Source: Basidiobolus heterosporus B8920 (Eukaryota > Basidiobolomycota > Basidiobolomycetes > Basidiobolales > Basidiobolaceae). Taken from it: 24,062 nucleotides of DNA. The notes beneath the pieces are model-generated. The model ran no database searches. It saw only the letters and a list, made by a program, of their open reading frames with translations, and was not told the origin of the DNA. The translations under genes and the position numbers were made by a program. This document shows positions 1 to 9,437 of this stretch, one piece after another (position 1 is the stretch's first letter; every line of letters begins with the position of its first letter). The stretch covers positions 1 to 24,062 of the forward strand of contig JNET01032199.1 of assembly GCA_000697455.1 (NCBI GenBank), read 5' to 3'.

Positions 1-33
1 CAATTTGTTCTCCTGCTATAATTTTCCTTTCAG

Positions 34-739
34 CTGGCTTCATCTATACCTTTTTGCACCTTTTTGAAAAGCCCAATAAAGACACTAGAACCCTAGTCCT
101 ATCTCCAGTTGACACTGCTGTTGATCTTGGCTTCCCCTTTGTGAACCAGGGAATTGGCTCTGAAGCTCACTTAAAAGCCAGGATCTCTCTTGCCAAGCAG
201 GCTCTCAGAAAGCTCCTGGCTGTTACTCCTCCTGATATATATCTGGCCCCAGATCTTCCTGCAACACCATATAAGCAAGCTGTTCTTGGTGCATTCAAGT
301 TGCACCTTACTCTCTCAGAATTTTATACTTGAGAACCAGATTATACCTCAGACTCTCTCAATACAACAATCTCCACATCAAGAACTGGCTTTCAAAGCAC
401 TATGTAGACTCCAGGTCCTGTTGGAGAATAATCTTAGGTGACCCTGCTGTGAAAAGAGTTGCAGACTATGTTAATCAGTCAGAAAATCAAAAAATGGCAT
501 ACTCCACCTATCTAACAGACCTTTGGCAGGATTACCTCAAGACTCACACTACTTTCTTGCTCAATGGCAACCCTTTATTTCACAATATGGTTCAACTAGT
601 AGATAAGCCTCTACTTCCATTACTCATGCCCCCATCACCACTAAATCTTGTGCTCAGCTCACAGGAGCTTGACAGTTTAGCTCATTTACTTACTAAGAAT
701 GATTCCAGTCTGTATACAATGGTTAAAAAGCTGCTTTAG
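34..739 (+). CDS. 3' end of an unrecognised gene, frame changes unresolved
   Basis: I do not recognise this protein. A pyrimidine-rich stretch ending in CAG at 31-33 looks like a 3' splice site, so the first visible exon probably starts at 34. Reading is open in one frame to about 300, in a second from about 319 to 437, and in a third from 437 to the TAG at 737-739. All three parts look protein-like and leucine-rich, with helix-forming stretches such as HQELAFKALCRLQ, as in alpha-helical repeat proteins, but no domain is identifiable. Two tiny phase-compatible introns could join the frames: 282-318 (37 nt) and 404-437 (34 nt). They are shorter than every other intron in the window, so a decaying gene or a recoding site are alternatives. 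An AATAAA lies 33 nt past the stop. The 5' part lies outside the window. Confidence 0.4.
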
Positions 740-771
740 CTGCAAATAGCCTCTTGGTTTTAATTTATTGA

Positions 772-777
772 AATAAA
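772..777 (+). terminator. poly(A) signal of the left-edge gene
   Basis: A canonical AATAAA lies 33 nt after the stop at 739 in AT-rich sequence. It supports 739 as a true 3' end for a + strand transcript. Confidence 0.5.
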
Positions 778-803
778 GATTTCACCTGTTGGTGATTGTC
801 ACC

Positions 804-818
804 CCCTAACCCTAACCC
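804..818 (+). repeat. short telomere-like tract (CCCTAA, 2.5 units)
   Basis: Two full CCCTAA units and a half unit follow each other without error. This is the C-rich strand of the TTAGGG repeat used at many fungal telomeres. At 15 bp it can be chance, a seed left by repair, or a binding site for a telobox factor. It lies just beyond the poly(A) signal of the left-edge gene. Confidence 0.45.
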
Positions 819-1175
819 AAGCCCTTATCACAACCGCTATACACATGAGACAAGATACAGGTTAGATTTTTTACTTAAGAGGTTTCATGCCTCTTAGCTG
901 ACTTCTTGACTTGTACTTAGATTTATTACTTTTTGCAAATACAGATCTCACCTCCTTGGTAATTTTCCCTCCTGCTAAATGAGCACTTTTTTTATGAATC
1001 CAACTTAAACATAGAACAAAAGTTATACATATCTTTATTCAAATATTCTACTGGTACTTGATGATGTACCTCACTACTACAACGCAGTTGAGCTTGGTTA
1101 TGAGGAGAGTTCAGATATAACTGATACAATAAAGCTGGACCAAGGGAATATATTACTGAAACATGTACAATCTTT

Positions 1176-1926
1176 TTACAGTACCAAACGCATGACAATA
1201 TCACAACGATCGTAACCTGGATACTTACCAAGGTGAACAGTTTCAAAACCATACTTCTTGTAGAGCGAAATTGCCTTAACTAGCTTTACACTGGAGAGTA
1301 GAATTACGCTAGGGTGCCCTTCTCTTTTGGCCCAATCAATGCTTTCTTGCATAAGTGGATGAGCAAACCCCCTGCCTTGATATTGGCTGGCCACTGTTAG
1401 TTTGCCTAGTTCACATTCACCGTTATGAATCATCATTGCCACAGTTCCAGCAACTTTCTTGTCCTCTAAAAGAAAGAATATTTGCCCACCAGACTTGAGA
1501 AAGCTATCTTCTGGATACTCCAGTTGCTGAATATCCGAGTCTTCGACTTCAAATAAGCTTTCTACCCATAATAGATTCAAGTCCTTGAATTCACGTCTAT
1601 ATTCTGGCAACCATGTTACTACGTGTAGCTTATTTGTAATGACCTATAAAACATCTTTAGTAATGTAATAGTTGGTTTTTTTCTTCAAGTGTACCTGCGC
1701 AATAGTATCAACCACATAATACACCGCTAGGCATTGCTCAGTGGTGTTTTTACTGCTCCACTGACCTTCTTCCAAAGCCTCATTTGCCCAAGCGTTCTGT
1801 AGAAGCTACTTGTTAGAAGAAAAGGAATGGCTTACATTCTAAGTGGATTACCTCCGAGGCGAACTTCTCCCACTCTATGATATTGCTACGCATCATCGCG
1901 TATGTTTTCGTTTGAGTGCAGACCAT
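1176..1926 (-). CDS. GNAT family N-acetyltransferase
   Basis: This is a GNAT-fold enzyme, expected to move acetyl from acetyl-CoA to an amine; the substrate is unknown. The last exon (1643-1176) carries the whole fold. A typical start (NLLWVESLFEVEDSD) leads to GGQIFFLL, then the acetyl-CoA motif A (LGKLTVASQYQGRGFAHPLM, with Q-x-x-G-R-G), and the C-terminal LVKAISLYKKYGFE and YDRCDIVM typical of small bacterial-type GNATs. That exon has no usable ATG, so upstream exons are needed. Phase-0 exons at 1796-1695 and 1926-1852 fit, with introns 1851-1797 and 1694-1644, giving 214 residues from the ATG at 1926. Family membership is sure. The first 59 residues are not family-like and remain uncertain, and an acceptor at 1806 would add three residues. 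Confidence 0.8.
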
Positions 1927-2012
1927 GTTTTCGTAGAGTATTTGAAGCGGTGAGTTGCAAAGAGCGGTTGTCTAACTTCATAAGGCTTGGTAAACTTATA
2001 CCTTCTGTAATT

Positions 2013-2077
2013 GACTCGTTATTAGTCAGTAGCCATTCCTACAGCCGACTCGTTAATTAGCAGTCATTTCCGCAGCC
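2013..2077. repeat. two diverged tandem units of about 31-34 bp
   Basis: Two adjacent units both begin GACTCGTTA and end GCAGCC or ACAGCC, with TTAG, CAGT and CATT/CATTCC matching in order between them and small indels. They look like an old tandem duplication in non-coding DNA. Confidence 0.55.
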
Positions 2078-2350
2078 ATTCGCACCAATGTCCTTACAAT
2101 TTGTTCAGCAATCTTCCCACATTTAATCTTACGTTTTTGGAAATAATTTCACAGCTGAAGATTTGCCTTTGTAATATACGGAAGACACGAAGATTTTTGG
2201 CGAATTTCTTATCAGCTTTCTTGCACTAGCCGGTAGAAATCAATCATATCATAAACGAATCTAGCTAGAGTAATCTTGTAGCACTCTAGTTACAAATCAG
2301 TGCACGAAGTACACATATATATTGGATTTTTGCCTTGAGCTATATACTCT

Positions 2351-2380
2351 ATGTATGTATGTATGTATGTATGTATGTAT
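2351..2380. repeat. (ATGT)n microsatellite, 7.5 units
   Basis: Thirty bases of perfect ATGT repeat lie in non-coding DNA. Perfect units suggest a young, length-variable locus. Confidence 0.95.
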
Positions 2381-2420
2381 TTACTGTATGCTTCTTGGGG
2401 TTACAGTTCTTATCAATAAG

Positions 2421-2446
2421 GCATTCATTCTCAGCATTCATTCTCA
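2421..2446. repeat. 13-bp tandem duplication
   Basis: GCATTCATTCTCA occurs twice in direct, perfect succession, a recent small duplication. Confidence 0.9.
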
Positions 2447-2574
2447 ACACTTGAAACTGACTCATCGTCTCTTAGTAAATGCTAAAACCATCGTGAAGCC
2501 CATTGGCTGGAAACATATATAAAGTTACTGTTATATGAGATGCAAGAATCAAGGTTACTATTGGCAACTGTCTA

Positions 2575-2960
2575 CCTAAATTTGGTAGGTGAGTCAGATA
2601 AAAGATTGCCCTTTCTGACGTACTTGATCACAAAATGGACTACAGTCTATGGGTTTGGCGGGATACTATGAGCTATTATAAGTTGTCAATCGTAATATTC
2701 CACTTGCCTCGACACAGGAAACACACAGGAAACATGCAGAAAGTTCCAATTATGCAACCTATTAAGAGTGAGGGCCGAGTGGTCTTGGCGGCTGTTTTGA
2801 TAGGTGACTCAGGTATAGGACTTACCTTTCGAATGCGCTTGATAACAAAAGGTCAGTATCCAGCCTATAGATTTACCAGAGATGCTAAGTTTAGTGGAAG
2901 CGCTATGAAGTATTGCAAATTGTAGATAACACTCAGCTTGTCCCGATAGCCACATTCCCT
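2575..2960. repeat. possible diverged direct repeat (about 2575-2720 and 2797-2960)
   Basis: The stretch beginning TAGGTGAGTCAG near 2584 and the one beginning TAGGTGACTCAG near 2801 share words in the same order: CCTTTC, CTTGAT.ACAAAA, CAG.CTAT, CTATGA..TATT, and a TTGT..AT....C run ending in CTTG.C. The second copy carries about 17 extra bases in its middle. By eye they are roughly two-thirds identical. Alignment software is needed to rule out chance. Confidence 0.35.
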
Positions 2961-3048
2961 CTATCAACAATTATTGTCGCAGATGGAGAAGAATAAAAGC
3001 TAAGTCTTGAACCACATATCGGAATCAACATTCTTTGACATATCTACA

Positions 3049-6037
3049 ATGACCATTTCCGTCCCAAGCAAATCCTCCTTCTACGGAGTTAGAAGCTTAA
3101 AAAAGGCTACCATCCCAGAGCGTAAGTGCCGTGACTGATTAATTGAATCTTAGTGAGTTGCTAAACCGGAAATCACCAACTAGTTACACCATCGGAGAAA
3201 GAAAATAGAATTCAAAATAGCAACCTTGTCCGTCTGGTAGAAGCATATCGTACTTTTGGTCATCAATGCGCCAAGATCGACCCGTTAAACATGTTCCACA
3301 GAAAGTATGTAAGGTCTTGATATATCAATTTCCAGTATCTAACCAGCATCGTTAGGCGTCACCCTTCTCTGGTCCCTCAATTGTATGGACTAGATAATAT
3401 GGAGCGTTCATACACATTAGAAGGTGTGATTTTAGTTACTTACAAAGTAATGTACTGTGATATTAACTCATTATTCAGGGATTGTAAACATCCAAGGACT
3501 CTCAGAAGCAACACTCGGTCAGATCGTATCTCATCTGGATCGGACTTACTGTGGCCATATGTCGTTCGAGTTTATGCATATTGCAGTAAGTCAACCCAAC
3601 AGCACTAATGTTCAATGGAATATCCACTAATGTTCACCTTAAGGATGACGATTTACGTAGATGGTTTGCTACACAAGCGGAGGCTTATCTTCATACACAT
3701 TTCTCAAAAGAAGAAAAAATCAAGTTCCTAGAACTAATAACCAAATCAGAAACCTTTGATCATTTTATGAAGCGTGAGTGTGGCCATCAGAAACAATTCA
3801 GCTTGGAAGGCTCAGAAAGCGCACTGATTGCTCTACAGCAAGTTCTAGAGCACGCTAGTAAATCTGGAGTATTGGAAGTAGTGATGTGCTTGACACATCG
3901 GTGTCGTATGCAGGCCATGATGGAATTACTAGGTGTCTCTAAGGAGTCCTTGTTTCGAAAATTTCAAGGGCTTTCCGAATTCCCTGGGGACATCCCCTCT
4001 CACATCATCGGTGACCTTGTATATAACTCTCAGGCTTCTCTCGACTTGAATCTTGGCGGTAATAGGCCACTCCACGTATCTGTTGTCCCTAACCCTTGCC
4101 ATTTGGAGCTCGTGAACCCCGTTGCTCTTGGTAAGGTTCGAGCCAAGCAAGAGGATTATCTGTCACAAGAAACTCAAGACTACAGAGTTGAAGACATGGC
4201 CATGAGCGTTCAAATGCACGGTGATGGTGGTTTTACTGGTCAAGGGGTAGTGACTGAAACTTTCGGTTTGTCTAATCTTCCGCACTTTACTACCGGCGGC
4301 ACCATTCACATCATATTGAACAACCAAGTCAGTGTATCCACGGATTCCACAAATGGCCGTTCTACCATGTATTCGTCTGACATAGGGAAAATGGTAGAGA
4401 CACCGGTTATCCATGTTAATGGAGACTATCCAGAGCTGGCAGCAATTGCCGGTCGAATCGCTGTCAATTACCGTAAAACATTTGGCAAAGATATCATCAT
4501 CGATATGTTTACGTATCGTCGACATGGTCATCACGAGGCCGAAGATCCTTTCTGTGCGCAACCTTTAATGTACAAAGAAATCGAAACACACAACAGTGTG
4601 ATCAATCTATACACCAATCAGCTGGTGGAAGAGAAGATGGTTGAATCCATGGACACAATGACTAATATCAGGGCAAAACATGACACCCATATCATGGATT
4701 GTTATCGAAACGCATCCCAATACCAAGTTAAACCGTCTCATTTACTGGGGAAATGGAAGTCCATGGTTATTCCATCGGAAACCATCAGTAAGTTGGACAC
4801 CGGCGTAGATCCAGCACTTCTGCGTAAGATCGGCATTCAATCGGTGACTGTTGCCAAGGATATTGTGGTCAACGAGAAGATGAGAAAACTTAACATTGAG
4901 CCTCGTTTAGCACAAATGGGAGAAGGAAAAAATATAGGATTTGCTTCAGCTGAAGCCATGGCTATTGGCTCGCTTCTTCTTGAAGGATATAATGCCCGTA
5001 TTTGTGGGCAAGACGTGGCACGTGGTGTGTTTATTCCTAGGCATGCGATGGTCAATTGTCAACAAACCAACACCAAGTATACACCATTGAATATGCTTAC
5101 AGACAATCAAGGGAAACTTGAATTGGTAGATAGTCCACTCGGGGAACTAGCGGTGATGAGTTATGAATACGGTATGTCCTTGGAAACACCCAACCGACTA
5201 AACATGTGGGAAGCTCAACTGGGCGACTTCTACAACTCGGCACAAGAAGTGGTTGACAGCTTTATTTCAGGGGGAGAAGAGAAATGGTTACGCCAATCCG
5301 GTCTTGTACTAGTTCTTCCCCATGGCTATGAAGGGGCAGGTCCTGAGCATACCTCGTGTCGTATTGAAAGGTTTCTTCAACTCTCAAGTGATCGATTCAA
5401 TGTTAATGACCCGAATGTTAGCAAGAATGTTAACTGGCATGTAGTTAACTGCTCCACACCTGCCCAATATTTCCATGTCCTACGTCGTCAGCTGAAACGA
5501 AACTTTCGCAAACCTTTGATTGTAGTAGGACCTAAAAAGCTAACTCGTCTTCCTAAGGCGGTCTCAGAATTGGATGATTTCGCTCCGGGAACATCGTTCC
5601 AGCCGGTCATATCTGACAGTCGATCCAATAGGTCCACTGTTCGACGAGTGATCTTTGTCTCGGGAAAATTATACTACGAATTGTTGGATGAAAGGGAGAA
5701 GAGAGGTATGGTTGATCAAATCGCTCTAGTTAGAGTAGAGGAGTTTTCCCCATTCCCCAAAGAGGATCTAGAAACAGAAATCTCGAAATATTCAGAGGCA
5801 GTAGACTTTGTTTGGTGTCAAGAAGAGACTCAGAATGGTGGAGCTTGGTTCTTTATGGAGCCTAGGCTCAATCAGATCCTACCTTCCGAGTACAGACTCA
5901 AATATATCGGGAGGGCTACCTGTGCAGCACCTGCAAATGGTATTTACGTGATGCATCTTGGCGAGCAGAAAAAGATTTATGAAGAAGCTTTCTCCATTCC
6001 ATCAGATGTTAGAATTCATCATTTATTACCGCAATAA
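3049..6037 (+). CDS. DHTKD1: DHTKD1-type 2-oxoadipate dehydrogenase E1
   Basis: This is a thiamine-diphosphate E1 of the 2-oxoglutarate dehydrogenase superfamily. The animal orthologue decarboxylates 2-oxoadipate in mitochondria during lysine and tryptophan breakdown. Exons 3049-3121, 3184-3304, 3356-3423, 3479-3585 and 3644-6037 join in phase to 920 residues, against 919 for human DHTKD1. The last intron may instead start at 3610, adding 8 residues. Matches to DHTKD1 run throughout: RGLSEFP-like FQGLSEFP, MHGDGGFTGQG with ILNN downstream (ThDP/Mg motif), CGQDVARG followed by RHAMVNCQQT, WEAQLGDFYN, LPHGYEGAGPEH and FRKPLIV. Several invariant family sites differ: HRGR is HRCR near residue 208, NPSHLEAV is NPCHLELV, and NGHNE is HGHHE. 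The short N-terminus FYGVRSLKKA is poor in acidic residues and may be a weak mitochondrial presequence. The stop TAA sits inside an AATAAA. Confidence 0.92.
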
Positions 6038-6564
6038 AGGATTATTTTCGACCCGAATGATTACGGCTTTTCAAGTTGATATAGTATACATATTATCATA
6101 TTATATAGATACTTGGGCTAACTATGAACTTTCATCGCTCCCAACACTCTGCTGTCACGATACTGGAAGATAAGCAGGTTTGGCAGGTTTGGATGAACGC
6201 CTATCTATTCTCTAGCAGAACGCACCACATTTCACGAAATAATGGTGTGCTATTATTTGAATCCATCACCTACCACGTCAATTACTACAGACTCGCACTA
6301 ACCTATTGTGAAATATACGATCCCATGATGCAATATTCATTGAAGGTGAAATGAGGGTGAAATGAGAATGAAATTCCGTGGATTGTCCGTAGATTATCGG
6401 CCAATTTCCGTAACTACACGGTAAACAATAATTAGACAGAATTCCTTGCAGGTTGCATTGATTTGTGACATTCTACGAGATAACAAAAACCAGTACTTGT
6501 GCTACTTATACTTTAGTATAAAGGGGCCAAGGACTCATTGATAACCATTCAACTCCGTCTCAGC
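6038..6564. other. intergenic region and promoter of the MFS gene
   Basis: No gene is supported. The open frame at 6124-6354 has no family resemblance. A short GGTGAAATGAG duplication occurs near 6345-6366. TATAAAG at 6517-6523 lies 42 nt before the transporter ATG and is its likely TATA box. Confidence 0.6.
6517..6523 (+). promoter_or_regulatory. TATA box of the MFS transporter gene
   Basis: TATAAAG lies 42 nt upstream of the chosen ATG at 6565. The distance implies a short 5' leader. It helps choose ATG 6565 over anything further upstream. Confidence 0.5.
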
Positions 6565-8091
6565 ATGTCTATTGAAAAAAAGCAGGCTCTCCAAGAAGAC
6601 ACGCTCTCAGTTTCGCACGAGAAGTTCAGTCATATAGAAGGATATGATCCAAGCATCAACTGGTCAGCCGAAGAGGAAAAGAAAATAGTTCGTAAGGTTG
6701 ATGTTCGCGTCATGACTTGGATCGGCCTCATGTTCTTCTTCCTTCAGCTGGATCGTGGTAACGTTTCAAATGCTATGACCGACAACTTTGCTGAGGATCT
6801 TGGGATAACGCTCAATGAACTCAACGTGGGTACAATCATATTTGTCTTGTGCTTCGTTGGCCTTGAAATCCCCTCGAATATGGTTATTCGTCGAATTGGC
6901 GCAGAAAGGTGGATTCCTTTGCTGATGTTCCTATGGGGTACCGTCAGCTGGGCCCAGGCATTTATTCACGACAAAACCTCTTTCTATCTTGCGCGGTTGT
7001 TTCTTGGCTTGACCGAAGCTGGCTATGTGCCAGGGATCATTCTTTATATGACCACATATTACACGAAAGAGGAGTTGGCCACTCGTCTTTCTTGGTTTTG
7101 GGGTGTCCTGGCTTTGGCAGATGCCTCTTCTGGGCTGATTTCTTTTGGTGTCCTCCGCTTACGAGGTGTTGCCGGTCTCAAGGGTTGGCAGTGGCTTTTC
7201 TTGATAGACGGGATCTGTACCGTCATTATTGCTGTTTTCACCTTCTTTTATCTTCCGGAAGGTCCTACTAGGACTAAAGGGCTCTTGAGAGGGAAGAAAG
7301 GATGGTTTGATGACAGAGAAGTCAAGATTCTGGTTACTCGTCTTATACGTGATGACCCTAGTAAAGCGATTGGTCGTAGAGAGGGAGTCAAGAGAACCGA
7401 CCTTCTTTCCGCGCTAACAGATCTTCGTATCTGGGGTCACCTTCTTATTGGGTTCTTTGGGTTGATGGCACCCACTCCGGTTACTTCGTATATGCCACTC
7501 ATCATCAAAAGCTTCGGATTCAGCACTGTTATAAGCAATCTACTGACCGTTCCAGCCCATCTTCTCAAATTCATCGCCATGCTTTTCCTGACCCGCAGCA
7601 GTGATCGCGTGAAGGATCGGGCTTGGCACGGAGTAGCTGGCACTACATGGTTTCTACTAGGATTGTTTCTACTTCAACTCTTGCCAGACACCACTAATAG
7701 ATGGGCGTTATATGGTGTCATCATCTTTACAGTAGGCTGGCCATACTGGCATCCCATCAACGCGGCCTGGCTTACGGAGAACGTAGCGCCTATGGGTAAA
7801 AGGTCCATTGGGTTGGCTATGTATATCATGTCTGTCAATCTCAATGCACTTGTCGGCAGTCAGATCTATCGGGATGACGATAAGCCAAGATTCCATCGGG
7901 GTAACTGGATTAACATTGGCTTAGCCTTTTTGACCATCATACTATTCATTGCTCAGCGTTACCATTATGTCATCCTCAACCGGAGGAGAGATCAAAGATG
8001 GGGCTCAATGTCTGCTGACGAGAGAAATGTCTATCTCCAGACCACAAAACACGTTGGCAATGACAGACTAGACTTCAGATTCACTTATTGA
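6565..8091 (+). CDS. Dal5-like MFS transporter (anion:cation symporter family)
   Basis: This is a 508-residue plasma-membrane carrier of the Dal5/Tna1 allantoate-permease group, which imports organic anions such as allantoate, nicotinate or other carboxylates; the substrate cannot be told. The N-tail is hydrophilic (to about residue 50). Segment 1 carries the family signature LQLDRGNVSNA, followed by IPSNMVIRRIGAERWIP and ARLFLGLTEAGYVPG. A cytoplasmic loop sits after GKKGWFDDREV, and TM7-12 start near RIWGHLLIG. The tail LDFRFTY is typical of the group. About 12 membrane segments are visible. ATG 6565 is preferred, as it lies just behind the TATA box. The gene has no introns although its neighbours have many, which fits loss of introns or arrival by transfer. 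AATAAA occurs about 140 nt past the stop. Confidence 0.93.
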   Translation: MSIEKKQALQEDTLSVSHEKFSHIEGYDPSINWSAEEEKKIVRKVDVRVMTWIGLMFFFLQLDRGNVSNAMTDNFAEDLGITLNELNVGTIIFVLCFVGLEIPSNMVIRRIGAERWIPLLMFLWGTVSWAQAFIHDKTSFYLARLFLGLTEAGYVPGIILYMTTYYTKEELATRLSWFWGVLALADASSGLISFGVLRLRGVAGLKGWQWLFLIDGICTVIIAVFTFFYLPEGPTRTKGLLRGKKGWFDDREVKILVTRLIRDDPSKAIGRREGVKRTDLLSALTDLRIWGHLLIGFFGLMAPTPVTSYMPLIIKSFGFSTVISNLLTVPAHLLKFIAMLFLTRSSDRVKDRAWHGVAGTTWFLLGLFLLQLLPDTTNRWALYGVIIFTVGWPYWHPINAAWLTENVAPMGKRSIGLAMYIMSVNLNALVGSQIYRDDDKPRFHRGNWINIGLAFLTIILFIAQRYHYVILNRRRDQRWGSMSADERNVYLQTTKHVGNDRLDFRFTY

Positions 8092-8160
8092 CAGACTAGA
8101 CTTCAGATTCACTTATTGACAGACTAGACTTCAGATTCACTTATTGACAGACTAGACTTC
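8061..8160 (+). repeat. 28-bp minisatellite spanning the MFS stop codon
   Basis: Three perfect units of 28 bp (8061-8088, 8089-8116, 8117-8144), each beginning TGACAGACTAGACTTC, are followed by a 16-bp partial fourth (8145-8160). The first unit encodes the family-typical end of the transporter, and its stop TGA is the first codon of unit 2. Extra units therefore fall wholly in the 3' untranslated region. The perfect identity says the expansion is recent. Confidence 0.97.
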
Positions 8161-8274
8161 GACGTTATCCATCTATCCTACATTCTCCATCATTTAGCTA
8201 TCCTATCTATCTTACGTACACATGTAAAATCTGCAATAAACTTATTCCGTAATTTAATATTAAAAGTAGCGGGG

Positions 8275-9127
8275 TTATAGACCCTTCAAAGCCATAGAAG
8301 AGATGACAAAGTTGTGTATATCGTCGAAAGACATCTGCTTTGTGTTAAATTTGTACATCTTTGAGAGAAGAAATTTAGTAAAGGAGTGTTCGTTCTGGAT
8401 GATGTATGTGCACGCATTACTGACCTTTTGAATTAGATCCATATCAGCTATTTTTCCGATATCCTCTAGTTTCCCAACCTCTCCCTTGACGATAGCTTGA
8501 AATTCTTGTAATAGCTAGATCAACAGTTTGCATTAGAGCTGGTTATTGTACTCCATAAGGTTTTGTGTAAGCTACCTCTGCTTCGGTGACATTCCCTATT
8601 TTGATCCCAATCAACGTGGTGGAGTCTTCTTTAACTCCAAATCTATCCAAGGTTTGCGCAATCTTGAGTGAAGTAGAGGTTAAATACGGAATAATATTAA
8701 AGGACTTGGGGAAACATGAATATTTACGTTCATATTTGGAGATAGGCTAAAGATTGTTTCCAAAAGAAGGTTACGTGTTTTCAGCTTTCCCAAGCTGTCC
8801 ATATAAAGAGCACGATTCGCAGCTACCAAGATCTGGAATGTTGAGAGGATCTGACAAAAATTGAGGGAAAGGTTACTTCAGCGAAGATTCATAAGAAATA
8901 GGCCATAGAAGTATAGCAGCCCTCTATGAAGGTACTACACGAAAGAATAAGGAGGTATGTAGGGGTGCTATACCTACCATTCTAGCATCAACAAAACAAC
9001 ACCCAAGTTTAAAATCTCCTTCCGTTAACTGGCTTTTTATTTCCGAAGCATTTTGAACGTTTTCGAAAAGTACAATATTCACGGGACCGTGTTGTGTGTA
9101 TAGGGCCTCTTGAGTAAGCACTGACAT
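8275..9127 (-). CDS. CGI121: CGI121/TPRKB, KEOPS (EKC) complex subunit
   Basis: Cgi121 (human TPRKB) binds the Bud32/PRPK kinase within KEOPS, the complex that makes the t6A modification at position 37 of ANN-decoding tRNAs. Five exons, 9127-8978, 8850-8728, 8662-8576, 8514-8425 and 8358-8275, join with four phase-0 introns to 177 residues; human TPRKB has 175. Recognised blocks are VNIVLFENVQNASEI, FQILVAANRALYMD, LGKLKTRNLLLETIFSLSPN, IAQTLDRFGVKED and LIGIKIGN. The tail DLIQK-MYKFNTKQMSFDDI mirrors the human end. The last intron (8424-8359) is in frame and could be missed, but splicing it restores the family's length. Intron 1 (127 nt) is the longest in the window. The gene is divergent from the one starting at 9438. 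Confidence 0.9.
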
Positions 9128-9437
9128 GATTCCTCTATTAAGTGAAGGGAACTCGGCTAGGTTGTCTTCCCAGGAAGCTTGTAAATTTACCGCCCTTATT
9201 AGAATGATTTAGACAAACTCGTTGATGCAGTAAAATTTGATTTCTTTTTTGTTAAATCACTTGATTAAATGTTGATTTGTGGATGTGATCTACTCGATAT
9301 TTATTGATATTGTATATACCAAGATGTCATAAAATCAATAAGAACCTGAAAAAAACCTCGTTCAACCTTAGGACGGTTTATGTTTTGAAGAGCGAATGAA
9401 GCCATATTAAATATTTCTCTTCAAGTTTCTTTTTGTC
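9128..9437. other. shared intergenic region between divergent genes
   Basis: These 310 bp separate the starts of CGI121 (-) and the 9438 gene (+). The stretch is AT-rich and must hold both promoters. I see no clear TATA box, repeat or RNA gene. Confidence 0.5.

Larger units (their letters stand above)
740..1175. other. intergenic, two converging 3' ends
   Basis: No coding region is supported. The stretch holds the 3' ends of the left-edge gene (+) and the GNAT gene (-). For the latter an AATAAA on the minus strand (TTTATT at 1034-1039) lies about 140 nt past its stop. Apart from the telomere-like tract I see nothing else. Confidence 0.6.
1927..3048. other. gene-free stretch with diverged repeats
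   Basis: No gene is supported over 1.1 kb between the divergent GNAT and DHTKD1 genes. Open frames at 2322-2522 and 2635-2925 lack family resemblance, splice-site context and a consistent frame. The stretch holds two small tandem duplications, a tetranucleotide microsatellite and a possible diverged direct repeat, each listed separately. Promoters of both neighbours must lie here, but no clear TATA element is seen near either start. Confidence 0.55.

Noticed and set aside
2635-2925. Open frame containing GDSGIG and RFTRDAKF, recalling a Rab GTPase P-loop
   Set aside because: The P-loop Lys and Ser/Thr are missing, the spacing to RFTR is wrong, and no switch or later GTPase motifs follow in any frame.
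4163-5055. Minus-strand open frames within DHTKD1
   Set aside because: They overlap a strongly conserved coding exon and show no family features of their own; they are shadows.
6124-6354. Open frame after the DHTKD1 stop
   Set aside because: No family resemblance, and it lies in the gap between a poly(A) signal and the next promoter.
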